64,000 nucleotides of DNA, from assembly GCA_012522185.1 (NCBI GenBank), contig JAAYKY010000007.1, positions 1 through 64,000 of the forward strand. The letters are read 5' to 3'. The position numbers and the translations under genes are program-made. The notes beneath the pieces were generated by a model. That model searched no databases. It saw only the letters and a program-made list of their open reading frames with translations, and had not been told where the DNA came from. The stretch is from Flavobacteriaceae bacterium. GTDB taxonomy: Bacteria > Bacteroidota > Bacteroidia > Flavobacteriales > Weeksellaceae. This document shows positions 51,169 to 60,638 of this stretch, in pieces. How positions within the stretch are numbered: position 1 is the stretch's first letter; the number at the start of each line of letters is the position of its first letter.

Positions 51169-51907
51169 TTCGAATTTGATTTCCGGTTAGTTCCAAAAAG
51201 ACTTCTTCCAGATTGGAAGCTCCTTTTACGTTTTGAATCAGCTCTTCCGAACTGCCTTCAATCAAGATCTTTCCTTGGTCGATGATGCTCAGTCGCGTAC
51301 AGAAATCCTGTGCTTCGACCAAATGATGCGAAGTATAAAGAATGGTGGTTCCGTTGGAATTTAATTCCTTTAAAATATTGATAATCACTTCTTTGGATTG
51401 AATATCTACGCCAACGGTGGGTTCGTCGAGAAAGAGAACTTCGGGTTGATGGAGGATTCCGGTCAGAAGGTTGATCCTACGTTTCATTCCGCCGGAAAAG
51501 TTCTTTACCGGACGATTTCTAAAATCCGTTAGGTTTACTTTTTCCAATCCGGTATCGATGCGATTTTTCAGATCTTTTCCGTGGAGATTGTACAAACTTC
51601 CAAAGAATTCTAGGTTTTCATAAGCCGTCAAAGTTGGATAGAGCGCATATTCTTGGGGTACCACACCGATTTTTTTCTGGATGCTGGTTTTATGCGATTT
51701 GAAGTTTAAATTGTTGATCAAAATTTCACCTGAAGTAGGCGACAGCAGTCCGCACATCATGGAAATAAGTGTGGTTTTTCCGACACCGTTTGGGCCGAGC
51801 AAACCAAAAATTTCGCCTTTTGAAATATCCAGATTGAAGTCTTGGATGACAAAGGTTTTCTTTCCGTCATAGGATTTGCTCAGATTATGGCATTGAATGG
51901 CTTCCAT
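51161..51907 (-). CDS. ABC transporter ATP-binding protein
   Basis: This 248-aa ATPase starts at ATG 51907 (MEAIQCHNLSKSY); an in-frame extension lacks a sensible start context. Walker A GPNGVGKTT near 37-45, signature FSGGMKRR near 136-143, Walker B VLFLDEPT near 155-162 and the switch His in TSHH. It drives the adjacent permease. First gene of the ABC end of the cluster. Confidence 0.95.
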   Translation of the reverse strand: MEAIQCHNLSKSYDGKKTFVIQDFNLDISKGEIFGLLGPNGVGKTTLISMMCGLLSPTSGEILINNLNFKSHKTSIQKKIGVVPQEYALYPTLTAYENLEFFGSLYNLHGKDLKNRIDTGLEKVNLTDFRNRPVKNFSGGMKRRINLLTGILHQPEVLFLDEPTVGVDIQSKEVIINILKELNSNGTTILYTSHHLVEAQDFCTRLSIIDQGKILIEGSSEELIQNVKGASNLEEVFLELTGNQIRNA

Positions 51908-51996
51908 CGATTGCGAAAGTAAAAAAGTTTGTAGAAAGAACAATGATTTGGAGCTTTGATTCCCTAAATCTTATTTGATTTGGATGAATTTAAATC

Positions 51997-52035
51997 AAAA
52001 AAAATCGGAGAATGCTTTGTCAGCACTCTCCGATT
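51997..52035 (-). terminator. Intrinsic terminator after the GEVED protein gene
   Basis: A 13-bp stem with one mismatch (AATCGGAGA core, 52003-52035) is followed on the minus strand by eight T residues (51997-52004). Confidence 0.88.
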
Positions 52036-52069
52036 ATAGTCAGCTACCTATTTTCAGGAAGCGAATTTA

Positions 52070-54565
52070 TTATTTCTTAATTACTTTGAAAGTTTCAATT
52101 ACTCCATTTTCCAAAGTCACTCGGATCACATATAGTCCGCTGTTTAATGCGCTCATATTGATCTGACCGTTCTGAACTTTTGCATTGTTCTGAACTTTTT
52201 GTCCTGTCAAATTAAAGATTTCAACTGAATTCACAGCTTTTTGTGAATTGATGTTCAGAATATCTGTTACCGGGTTTGGATAATAGCTGAAGTCTGAAGC
52301 CATCAATTCGTTTGAACCTAAAGTAGCACATTCGCCTACGAGTTCCAATACTCCGTCCGCTTCGTATTCGAATACGGAAGTATTTGTTACCCAAATTAAA
52401 TCATCTGGATCGAAAATATACTGTTCGTATGAAGTATTCAGGGTTTGATTTGCCTCAAGGTAAACCATCTGTGCGTTGGATTCGATTTGAGCTCCCACCC
52501 AGAACGTTGTGTTTTCTTCTTCAGCAATTAACTCAAATGGATTGATATCGAATGTTACTTCGTATGCGATGAATCCAAAGTTTCCACCTACGTTTTTAAT
52601 GGACGATGGCGTCAGTCCAGTAAATGCAATTAGTTCTTCTCCAGGGCCATTTCCATCGGAGTCAGCGTACAGATAGATGTCTCCTGCGTTGATTTCTGCC
52701 AGAGGTTCAATCCAAAGATTAAGTTTAACTTGCTCAATGGTGAACATTTCTCCTGCTTGTACTTCGAAGTCATTTGCGAAGATATACTGATCAATTGGAC
52801 CTAAACCTGTTTGGAAGTTTTCCCCAGGAGTTTCTTTGCCACAATCATCTTCCTCTGCGGGAGTTCCTTCCTCTACCATCAGACTATAGTCCTCCGTTTG
52901 TCCGTAGAAATATTCGCCACAAGCTTGAATAGGATTTGCGTTGTAGTTTTTAATTACTCTCATTCGGGTAAGTCCTGTAAGTGCGTCGTTTGGAACTTGG
53001 ATGTCAGCGGTTACTTGCTGTCCGTCCATTCCACTTGAGTTAAACAAAGCTCCTATGTGGTAAAGTTCAGTTTCTGTATCAAATTCTCCGTCTTGATTCC
53101 AGTCGATGAATACGTTTACATAGTTTACATATCCATCTCCGGTGTAGCCTTCAACGGCAATTGGATAAGTTTGTCCTTGAGAAACATTGGCAATCATGTC
53201 CAAGAAGAATTCATTGGGAGTGATTGAGTCAGCAGAAGTTTCATTGTCAATTTCTTCAAAATTCACATATGTGATTGGTTCTGCAACTCCTTCAAAGCTT
53301 GCTGCGCAATAGGTATCGTTTACTTCTACTATAAATGCACAAGCGCTGATTACATTGCCATCTGCATCTCTTAATTCGTGATAAACAGAAGTCGTTCCAA
53401 TTGGGAATTCAGATCCAGAGGGAAGTCCGTTTACCAATACGATTTCCAATCCTTCCGGTACTTCATCTATGCATTCAAAACTTAATTCGTAGTTTACTAC
53501 TGCTGTTGATTCTCCGTTTTCAGCAGTTACACTGATGTTTTCAGGACAAATCAATGTACATTCGGATTCGATCAATAATTTATCATCGAAATAAATCGCC
53601 CATCCTGATGCCATGAAAGCAGGTCCGTCAGTAAATCCTGCTACGTAGTTTCCATCTGTTGAAATTCTGTAAGCAGTTCCACCTAAATCGCTACCACTGA
53701 TACCGAAATTGGCCAATACGTCCGTAATTAGCCTTGGTTGATTACCTAAAAACGAATGATAGATAACCGGAGATCTAGAAAATCCGGGAGCTTCTGCATA
53801 TCCCACTGCTACATCTGTATTGGAAATAGAAGTAAAAGTGACAGCATAGTGTGATGCGGGAGCGGTAAAGCTTTGCAAGGTAGCATTGGCAACGTCATAA
53901 ATAATCGCTTGACCTTCCAACTCTCCCACGGCCAATCCATTATCATTAATTCCACTCATGGAGCCGACATTCTCTTCAATAACTGTAGTTGTACCGTCAG
54001 GATTGAAGATCGCTGGCATCCTGAAAGTTCCCGATGGCAAATCATCTACCCATCCTACCGCATATCCATCATTGTTAACGCCATACGCAGCACTGTATTC
54101 GTAGGCTGGATCGTCCAAAAGTCTAAGTTCGTTGGTTTCTGTGTTGTAGATGAACCCCCAAGCTGTATTTGTAGTTGGATCCCATGTGGTTTGACCAACC
54201 ACCCAAATTCCATTTTCTGAAATATCATAAAGCGTATCATCCTCTGTCAAAGAAATAGGGAAGGGCGTCCAAACTCCATCGAGCCTAACACCAAGAGAAC
54301 CACTTGACATATATCCTACAACTTGCTCCAAGTCATTGATAGCAGACACTCGGACAGCATCGCTTTCGATTCCTGAAGATGAATTCGTTGTGAAATCATA
54401 ATATCCTCCACTATGGAGTCCATGACCTTGGCTGTTGATGTCCATAATCGCAGTCCCAAAGCCCGACAATTGATTTAATTGTACTTGAGCTGAAACCAAG
54501 CCACCCATAACCATTCCTCCGGCAATCAATAGTGACTTAGCTTTTAAAAAATAATTGTTACTCAT
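52070..54565 (-). CDS. Large T9SS-secreted protein with GEVED domain
   Basis: In this 831-aa protein the signal peptide (1-27) is followed by HAF-type repeats (about 30-330; GVNNDGYAVGWVDD, SGINDNGLAVGE), an HYR-like stretch (about 335-420; CPENISVTAENGES), a GEVED domain (about 430-560; VFIDWNQDGEFD, CGEYFYGQTEDYSL) and a C-terminal type A sorting domain from YYPNPVTDILNIN (about 765) to KVIKK. It is a surface or extracellular protein, likely adhesin-like. It is unrelated to pigment synthesis and splits the cluster. The 237-nt gap before it is AT-rich without a gene. Confidence 0.88.
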   Translation of the reverse strand: MSNNYFLKAKSLLIAGGMVMGGLVSAQVQLNQLSGFGTAIMDINSQGHGLHSGGYYDFTTNSSSGIESDAVRVSAINDLEQVVGYMSSGSLGVRLDGVWTPFPISLTEDDTLYDISENGIWVVGQTTWDPTTNTAWGFIYNTETNELRLLDDPAYEYSAAYGVNNDGYAVGWVDDLPSGTFRMPAIFNPDGTTTVIEENVGSMSGINDNGLAVGELEGQAIIYDVANATLQSFTAPASHYAVTFTSISNTDVAVGYAEAPGFSRSPVIYHSFLGNQPRLITDVLANFGISGSDLGGTAYRISTDGNYVAGFTDGPAFMASGWAIYFDDKLLIESECTLICPENISVTAENGESTAVVNYELSFECIDEVPEGLEIVLVNGLPSGSEFPIGTTSVYHELRDADGNVISACAFIVEVNDTYCAASFEGVAEPITYVNFEEIDNETSADSITPNEFFLDMIANVSQGQTYPIAVEGYTGDGYVNYVNVFIDWNQDGEFDTETELYHIGALFNSSGMDGQQVTADIQVPNDALTGLTRMRVIKNYNANPIQACGEYFYGQTEDYSLMVEEGTPAEEDDCGKETPGENFQTGLGPIDQYIFANDFEVQAGEMFTIEQVKLNLWIEPLAEINAGDIYLYADSDGNGPGEELIAFTGLTPSSIKNVGGNFGFIAYEVTFDINPFELIAEEENTTFWVGAQIESNAQMVYLEANQTLNTSYEQYIFDPDDLIWVTNTSVFEYEADGVLELVGECATLGSNELMASDFSYYPNPVTDILNINSQKAVNSVEIFNLTGQKVQNNAKVQNGQINMSALNSGLYVIRVTLENGVIETFKVIKK

Positions 54566-54802
54566 GCTTTTTAGTTATTTTAATGTAAAATCTAGCTAAC
54601 AATATTAGACATAAATTTTCTTAATATAACCTATATAATAGGCATGACTCTTTAAAAATTCACGAATTTTTAAACACTAAATAAATCTCCTTTGTTTTGA
54701 TTTTTAGCGATTTAATTAAATTTATTAGGGATTTAGAAAGGAATTGTGTTTTCAACCGAGATTCGAAGAGAAACTTAGATTTTTCAAAAAAATTAAATCG
54801 TT

Positions 54803-55927
54803 TTAAAACCGAAATCCGGATTTCAATTTCTTAATTCGTTTCTGAAAATTAACTTCAGTTTTGGTAATCCAAATTATAAATCCAATCAAAATTAAACCTA
54901 AAGTTAGAAAAAGAATACCATATTTATTTTTCAGATTTTGGGATTTTGACTTGACTTCTTCTTGATGTTTTTCAATTAACTTATTGATCGTTTGTCTTTC
55001 ATTTTTCTTAATTTCAGAATGAACTTGACTGTGTTTTTTATAATAATCCTGAAATTCTCGCCAATTGTTCAAAGCCAGATTATTGTCCGAAAGTCCTTTG
55101 TAAATCGATCGGTTTAAAACCAAATCACCAACGCTTTTCGCTTCATTTTTTGCTTCAATAAGTACTTGGATTGCTTCTTCATAATTGGACTCCAACGTAA
55201 AAACTTCAGCCAATCCTTTTAAGGAATAAGCGCGTAAACTATTGGCCTGAACTTGGGAGGCATAATCTTCCGATTTTTTAAAATTGATTTTTGCAGAATC
55301 CAATTGATTGAGAGTGATAAAACAATTTCCCTTATTGTAGAGTACAACACTTTGGTTTGACTTTACTTTTTCGAGATCCTTGCCATAGGAGAAACTTTTG
55401 TAAGCTTTATTAAAATAGTCAATGGCCAAGTCGCAACTCAATTGACTCCGATAAATGAAACCACGAATTGCATAATTACTTCCCACATCAAATTGCAGGG
55501 AATCATTCATCGGTAGCGATTCAATCAAACGATCGGCCTCTTCTAGGATTTCCAAAGCTTTGGTGTTGACACCCAACGAATGGTATTGATTGGCGATTTT
55601 TACTAAAACCTGATATTGCAAAACCGGATTGTCCAAATTTTGACTCAGATTTTTGGCCTGTAAAATAGTTTCAAGCGACTTTTCGTAATTGCGCAACGAC
55701 CAATAAGCATTGGTGAGAATGTGCAAAACTTGGATTTGCTTTTCAGGATTTTTATCGTAATTTTTCAGTAAAATAGTACCGATTTCAATTGCTTTCTCCG
55801 GTTTATCATAAACATCCATCAAAGCGACTTTGAGCAAACTATCATTTCTTTCTTGCGCAAAACTAAATGGCATCAATAAGCAGAAAACCCATGAAAAAAT
55901 TAGATATTTTTTGCCGGAGAAAATCAT
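54803..55927 (-). CDS. TPR protein with single membrane helix
   Basis: The 374-aa protein has a signal peptide (1-24), then tetratricopeptide-type helices across 30-290 and a membrane helix near 340-358 (YGILFLTLGLILIGFII), with a short basic tail. It has the layout of the sensor half of Bacteroidota TPR-kinases or TPR-AraC regulators but no output domain. Its ATG overlaps the TPR-AraC gene stop by 4 nt, so the two are probably partners. Confidence 0.78.
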   Translation of the reverse strand: MIFSGKKYLIFSWVFCLLMPFSFAQERNDSLLKVALMDVYDKPEKAIEIGTILLKNYDKNPEKQIQVLHILTNAYWSLRNYEKSLETILQAKNLSQNLDNPVLQYQVLVKIANQYHSLGVNTKALEILEEADRLIESLPMNDSLQFDVGSNYAIRGFIYRSQLSCDLAIDYFNKAYKSFSYGKDLEKVKSNQSVVLYNKGNCFITLNQLDSAKINFKKSEDYASQVQANSLRAYSLKGLAEVFTLESNYEEAIQVLIEAKNEAKSVGDLVLNRSIYKGLSDNNLALNNWREFQDYYKKHSQVHSEIKKNERQTINKLIEKHQEEVKSKSQNLKNKYGILFLTLGLILIGFIIWITKTEVNFQKRIKKLKSGFRF

Positions 55928-57396
55928 GATACTTCTTTGATTTTTAAGTTTTCATCTTTCAAAAAATCGATAAAAATACTCGGTGAAACTCCTACGATGG
56001 ATTTGAAAACGGTTGCAAACGAACTATGCGAAGAAAAACCAGATTCCTCTGCCAAATAGCTTACCTTGTAATTCAAATAGGCAGGTTCTGACTTCAATTT
56101 CTCAGTTATATAATTGATTCTCAATTCGTTTATGTAAGCATTGAAGTTTTTTCCTTTGTGACGATTGATGACTTCTGAGAGATATTTTGTGTTGGTATTT
56201 AGCCGAACCGCCAGTTTGCCAAGCGACATATCTTTTTGGGTGAATTTCTTAGAGTTTTCAAACTTGGTTAAACCCGAAAGGATCTGATCTTCACTTTCCT
56301 TCAATAAATTTCCGGCTCTCAGAGAAAGCTCTTTTTTATCGGTTTCTTCGAGTTTTTCTTCTTTTTCATCCGAAGGATTTCGCAAAGATTTTTGTTGAAT
56401 TAACTCCAATTCAGCTTTCTTTGATTTTAATTCAAGTTTTTTAAGATAATCTAAAATTTGAGCCAAGCTTTTTTCCTTGTTTTTATTGCGGATGCTAAAT
56501 AAGATTTTCAATCCAATTCCTAAAATTACCAAAATACCCAATCCGATAAGTAAAGACTTAAATCGCTTTTCTTTTTGAATGAATTCTTCGTCCATTGACT
56601 TCACCAATAATGTATAAGCCTGATTGGAAGCTCGGTTCTCGATTTCAGAAGATTCATTCATCATCTGTTTTAAAACTTCGCTGCTTTGCCGATATTCTGA
56701 AATGCTATCAAGCGCCAAATAGCTTGCAGCTAAACGAATATGAGTTTCTTCGCCCAAAAAAGGATTCTTGATTTTGTTTTCAATGAATCTGGATTTTTTA
56801 TAAAACTCAAGTGCTTGACTAAATTCCTTCTTTTCAAAAAGTAAATCACCTTTTAAATGAAAATAAATCACTTCCAAATAGCCCGGATTTTCGAAGTTCA
56901 AAAGAGTCTCTGCACGGTTTAAATGAAATTTTACCGAATCCATTTGGCCTTGCTCCCTCAAAAGTTGTGCATGAATCAAGAAATCTTCAATGGCAAATAA
57001 ATCATCGCTCTCTGAGTCTTTAAATCTTTGATTTAGAGTTTCGTTAGATAATTGCAGGCGTTTGAAGACTCTACGCGTCAAAGCATTGTTTTGGTTGCGA
57101 AGTTTGGTGTCTTTCGCCTCTTTCAATAAATTATTTGATTGAAAAATAAGTCGAAGTGCTTCGTCGTATGCTCCCATAATATAGGATGCCGAGGCGCTAA
57201 TGTGGTTTGCTTTGGCTTTTTGTGCCGGATTTTCAGATAAATTCAGGGTGTACTCAGCAATGGTCTTTGCTTCCTTTGGATTGTAAAAAACCATTTCAGC
57301 CGCCTGGTTCAAAAGCTTATGCGTTTCGGTTTTTTGAGCTGTTGAAACAATGGCCCAAAAAAAGCAGATTAGCAATAATAATCGCTTTTTCAGCAT
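55924..57396 (-). CDS. Membrane-spanning TPR-AraC regulator
   Basis: In this 490-aa protein a signal/anchor (1-20) is followed by TPR helices (25-280), a membrane segment near 283-303 (LLIGLGILVILGIGLKILF), a coiled coil and an AraC-type double helix-turn-helix (about 385-485; LAVRLNTNTKYLSEVINRHKGKNFNAYINELRI-type, VSYLAEESGFSSHSSFATVFK). It is a one-component regulator that senses a periplasmic signal and binds DNA while membrane bound. Its targets may include the adjoining T9SS gene or the cluster. A promoter box lies upstream. Confidence 0.88.
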   Translation of the reverse strand: MLKKRLLLLICFFWAIVSTAQKTETHKLLNQAAEMVFYNPKEAKTIAEYTLNLSENPAQKAKANHISASASYIMGAYDEALRLIFQSNNLLKEAKDTKLRNQNNALTRRVFKRLQLSNETLNQRFKDSESDDLFAIEDFLIHAQLLREQGQMDSVKFHLNRAETLLNFENPGYLEVIYFHLKGDLLFEKKEFSQALEFYKKSRFIENKIKNPFLGEETHIRLAASYLALDSISEYRQSSEVLKQMMNESSEIENRASNQAYTLLVKSMDEEFIQKEKRFKSLLIGLGILVILGIGLKILFSIRNKNKEKSLAQILDYLKKLELKSKKAELELIQQKSLRNPSDEKEEKLEETDKKELSLRAGNLLKESEDQILSGLTKFENSKKFTQKDMSLGKLAVRLNTNTKYLSEVINRHKGKNFNAYINELRINYITEKLKSEPAYLNYKVSYLAEESGFSSHSSFATVFKSIVGVSPSIFIDFLKDENLKIKEVS

Positions 57397-57420
57397 TGGA
57401 AATGATTAATTAGATTTCGA

Positions 57421-57428
57421 CAAAGATA
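57421..57428 (-). promoter_or_regulatory. Candidate promoter of the TPR-AraC operon
   Basis: The minus strand reads TATCTTTG (TAnnTTTG), ending 24 nt before the ATG at 57396. Confidence 0.5.
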
Positions 57429-57510
57429 AATATTTTAACTTCATTTTATTTGATGAAGCCAAGAATTGAATGAAATCAGTAAATTAAAAGAAAAAAATTA
57501 AACTCTCTAT

Positions 57511-58506
57511 TTAAATCGCTTTCTTTAACTCCTGAAAAAACTTTCTTTCGCGTTCAGACAATCCCATCAACTGATCGGAAAGTTTTTCATATACATTTTC
57601 TTCTCCACTGCGGTTCTTGTAAACCCGGGAAATATTGAGTGCAAAATCTCGCCATTCGTCCCCGATTTCGGTCATTTCTTTGGATAATTCTTTGAGTTTC
57701 GGATTCTTCAGAATTTGAGAAGCTTCCTCCAGAAAAGCCGCATAAATAAAGCGAAATCCGCCACCGCCCGTTCCGATTTCTTCCTGCATCCGGATCAATT
57801 GCCCCAGATAATGATTGGTTTTTTTGGTGCCCAATTTTTTTGGCCATTTCCGGATGCTTTTCGCCACCCACTTCATGGCATTCACGCCGACAATTGGCAC
57901 GGGAGCCAGCATATCCTTACAGGTTTTTTGGATGCCCTTTTTGATGGCTTGTTCCCAATCATATTGCGTCGGGACGCTTTCCAGATAATACAAATGTCCT
58001 TTTGGTGGTAATGCACCTTGTGCAAATCGAACTTTGGATAATTCTTTTTCCGTAAGTGAAGTTGGGGTTTCCATCACCGGATCGGAAATCAAATAGCGGT
58101 CACTATCTTTCCCGAAAACAACTAAATTATGAGCATTGAAATGGAAACGATATTCGTCCGGAAAATAAGTTAAATTATAAACTCCAACCTGAAGTCCCAC
58201 AGGAATTCCTTCTCTGATTTTTTCGTCCAGAATTTTCTGGGCTTCTGCCTCTGATTTGAATCGTTTGTGAATGACTTTGATGCGCATTTGTTTGGCAAAA
58301 CGCCGGAAAATATAGCCAGGCATCGGTCGATAACTAAATCCCGGAGCGAAATTCACTTTCAAAAAAGGTAAATAAACAAAAAATAAACCGGCGCCAATCC
58401 CGAATACCAAAGGTTCGGAAACTTTTACGCCATGGTGGTTCATCAAGTTGGAAATCACGCCATTTTCACAATGAGCGGATTGTTTGTGTTGAAATTCAAT
58501 CTGCAT
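57511..58506 (-). CDS. BtrH-like (C39-fold) protein of the pigment cluster
   Basis: This 331-aa protein has an N-terminal papain-like domain with Cys13 (SAHCENGVISNL), His in FNAHNLVVFG and Asp in LISDPVM, matching the BtrH family, whose founding member transfers an acyl group from an ACP in butirosin synthesis. The C-terminal half is helical (DUF4872-like). It likely moves the acyl chain from ACP to its acceptor, for example to couple polyene and resorcinol. Transcribed with the dar genes. Confidence 0.85.
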   Translation of the reverse strand: MQIEFQHKQSAHCENGVISNLMNHHGVKVSEPLVFGIGAGLFFVYLPFLKVNFAPGFSYRPMPGYIFRRFAKQMRIKVIHKRFKSEAEAQKILDEKIREGIPVGLQVGVYNLTYFPDEYRFHFNAHNLVVFGKDSDRYLISDPVMETPTSLTEKELSKVRFAQGALPPKGHLYYLESVPTQYDWEQAIKKGIQKTCKDMLAPVPIVGVNAMKWVAKSIRKWPKKLGTKKTNHYLGQLIRMQEEIGTGGGGFRFIYAAFLEEASQILKNPKLKELSKEMTEIGDEWRDFALNISRVYKNRSGEENVYEKLSDQLMGLSERERKFFQELKKAI

Positions 58507-58586
58507 GAATCGGGTTTTTCACTTTGTCAAGTTTAATTATGAATAGACTTGCCAAAGCTTTCATTCGGGTTAAAATAATTGCGAAT

Positions 58587-58991
58587 CTAATTATTTACGG
58601 TAAAATTTTTCAGTTCCTCCACAGAAATTTCAAAAACATCGGCATATTTTTTCAAAGTTTTCTCCGATAATTTCCGGAAACGTTTAGGGTTAAAATGACG
58701 TTTGACAAACCAACGATGAATGCCCGCATAACTTGCCAAAATCGAAATATCCATTCGGTGAACTTCCATGAAATAGGCGAGGGGACTGAGCTTGCCCGCG
58801 GCGATTTCTTTTTTGGTTTGCTCAACTCGTTCTTCTATTAATTTTATGGATTCGTCCAAGGCAGTAGATTTTACTTCCCAACCCGAACTTTGAACGGTCG
58901 TGTAATTTCCGTTTTCATCAACTGCATAGCAAACTTCCTGCGCAACTTTTGACAAACTTCCATTGTCCTGTGGTACTTCCTCTTTTTTCAT
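58587..58991 (-). CDS. Small helix-turn-helix-like protein of the pigment cluster
   Basis: The 134-aa protein has no signal peptide. The C-terminal half (residues 70-130: MEVHRMDISILASYAGIHRWFVKRHF and LKKYADVFEISVEEL) looks like a Cro/C1-type helix-turn-helix. Similar small genes are common beside BtrH and DarB in flavobacterial clusters. A regulatory role is possible; unproven. Confidence 0.68.
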   Translation of the reverse strand: MKKEEVPQDNGSLSKVAQEVCYAVDENGNYTTVQSSGWEVKSTALDESIKLIEERVEQTKKEIAAGKLSPLAYFMEVHRMDISILASYAGIHRWFVKRHFNPKRFRKLSEKTLKKYADVFEISVEELKNFTVNN

Positions 58992-59016
58992 CGGTTTAAA
59001 TTTTAAACATAAAATT

Positions 59017-59472
59017 CTATAACTCGCGTGTCTGCAAAATCATTTTCATTTCGGTGGTGAAAGCTAATTTGGAATTAACCTTAGTTTCAGCTTTTACATT
59101 GCAAATTTTCAAATTCTCGGACTCAAAAACAAGTTCAGTGGAGGTTGTAGTGAAAATTTCGTCTTGTTCTTTGGGTAGAAAATGTACCGTCATAGCATTG
59201 ATATGACTGATGAATCCTACCGAATCCTTTCCTTCACCCCATAAATTTTCTGAAGAATTCGCAAAGAAAAATTTCAGAAAAACAAAACTGCTTTGAGCTG
59301 CATTTTCAAGCAAACCCAATTCCGAAAAACTCCCATTGGAGAAAAATAAACAGGAATCCTCGATTTTATATTGGGTTTTTGCAACTAGATCCTCCACCGA
59401 AATCACTTTGTCGATGCACAAAATCGGTTTTCTGTGCGGTATAAGCTTTTCAATTTCGGGGTAGTTTTTCAT
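59017..59472 (-). CDS. Hotdog dehydratase-like protein (ApeP/ApeI-like), His replaced
   Basis: In this 151-aa protein, LIPHRKPILCIDKV near 10-23 is typical of aryl-polyene dehydratase-like proteins, and LLENAAQS carries the conserved Glu. At the position where relatives have HILV the sequence reads SCLFF, so the expected His is Cys. It may act only with a partner such as the hotdog protein at 61684. It is followed by DarB upstream by 9 nt. Confidence 0.78.
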   Translation of the reverse strand: MKNYPEIEKLIPHRKPILCIDKVISVEDLVAKTQYKIEDSCLFFSNGSFSELGLLENAAQSSFVFLKFFFANSSENLWGEGKDSVGFISHINAMTVHFLPKEQDEIFTTTSTELVFESENLKICNVKAETKVNSKLAFTTEMKMILQTREL

Positions 59473-59481
59473 TACTTAATT

Positions 59482-60621
59482 TTAACACACCGTCAAAACC
59501 GCACAGGAATAAGCAAATCTTCCACTTTCGGGAATGCAAAGCAATACTTTTTGTCCTTTTTTCAACTTTCCGGAATTCATCAATTCTTCGGTTACGATGA
59601 AAATGGAAGCTGCGCCAATGTTTCCAACCTCCGATAAATTATAATACCATTTATCCACCGGGAAATCCAATCCTACCGCAGCGAACTCCTCTCGCAATCC
59701 GTCTTTGAAATAATTCGAAGAAATATGCGCCAACACATAATCCATGTCGTTGGGGTCGAGATTGTGTTTATCAAAGGAAGCACGCAAAGATTGCGCACCT
59801 TTTTTCAAAATGTATTGATCCAGAAGTCGTGTGTCTTGTTTCAGCGCAAAAATGGATTGATTCAACCATTCATCAGCCGGATATTCCGCCCAGGACTTCA
59901 AACTTCCGTCTTCCTGTTTTTCACTTCCTGAATACATACATGCTTCGATTTCGTGGGCATACGAATAGAAATCAATGAATTCAATCCGTAAACTCAACTG
60001 GTTTTCTCTGGGTTTACTTTCCAAAAGAAATGCACCCGAACCGTCGGAAAGCATCCAACGCAAAAATTCTCTTTTAAAAGCCACAATGGGTTTCTCTTCC
60101 AAAAGTTTCAGATTTTCCACTTCATGGTTGAATTTATCGGCCGTCATCCAGATTGAAAATCGTTCTGAACCTGCTGCCACTGCATTCTTAACTGCTCCGG
60201 CTTTGACAGAAAGGAAGGCATAATTCAAAGCATTCATCCCCGAATTACAAAGTCCCATCGAAGTATTGATTTCAATGGATTGATTGGTTTTTAAAACGCC
60301 ATGCACCATGGAAGCGTGCGAGGGCTGAATCTGGTCGGCCGAAGTTGTTCCACAAGAAAGCAACTGCATATCGTCTTTGGTGAAATTTTCGTCAAATAGT
60401 CCTTCGACGGCTTTGGCAGTAATTTCAGCATTGGTATGCGTGGGTTTTCCGTTTTTGTCCAGTGCGTAATAGCGGGTTTTGATTCCGTTATTGCGCAAAA
60501 TCAAAGCTTTGGCTTTGGAGGGTTTTCCGTTGACCAATCCCAAATAATCTTCCATTTCATCGTTCTGAACCGGGTCATTGGGTAGGTAGGTGGACGCTTT
60601 GGTGATATATACTTCATTCAT
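59482..60621 (-). CDS. darB: Ketosynthase III, dialkylresorcinol synthesis
   Basis: In this 379-aa protein the start is ATG 60621. The FabH-type triad is visible: Cys in GLCNSGMNA (near 130), His in LAHISSNYF and Asn in VGNIGAAS. With DarA it joins two beta-keto acyl chains to form the dialkylresorcinol half of flexirubin. The identification rests on position next to the DarA-like gene and the KAS III motifs. No anomaly is visible. Confidence 0.87.
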   Translation of the reverse strand: MNEVYITKASTYLPNDPVQNDEMEDYLGLVNGKPSKAKALILRNNGIKTRYYALDKNGKPTHTNAEITAKAVEGLFDENFTKDDMQLLSCGTTSADQIQPSHASMVHGVLKTNQSIEINTSMGLCNSGMNALNYAFLSVKAGAVKNAVAAGSERFSIWMTADKFNHEVENLKLLEEKPIVAFKREFLRWMLSDGSGAFLLESKPRENQLSLRIEFIDFYSYAHEIEACMYSGSEKQEDGSLKSWAEYPADEWLNQSIFALKQDTRLLDQYILKKGAQSLRASFDKHNLDPNDMDYVLAHISSNYFKDGLREEFAAVGLDFPVDKWYYNLSEVGNIGAASIFIVTEELMNSGKLKKGQKVLLCIPESGRFAYSCAVLTVC

Positions 60622-60638
60622 CTTTAAAAAACTAGGTT

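Noticed and set aside
52003-52035. Hairpin considered as an attachment site or repeat unit
   Set aside because: Its position after a stop codon and its T-tract on the minus strand fit a plain terminator.
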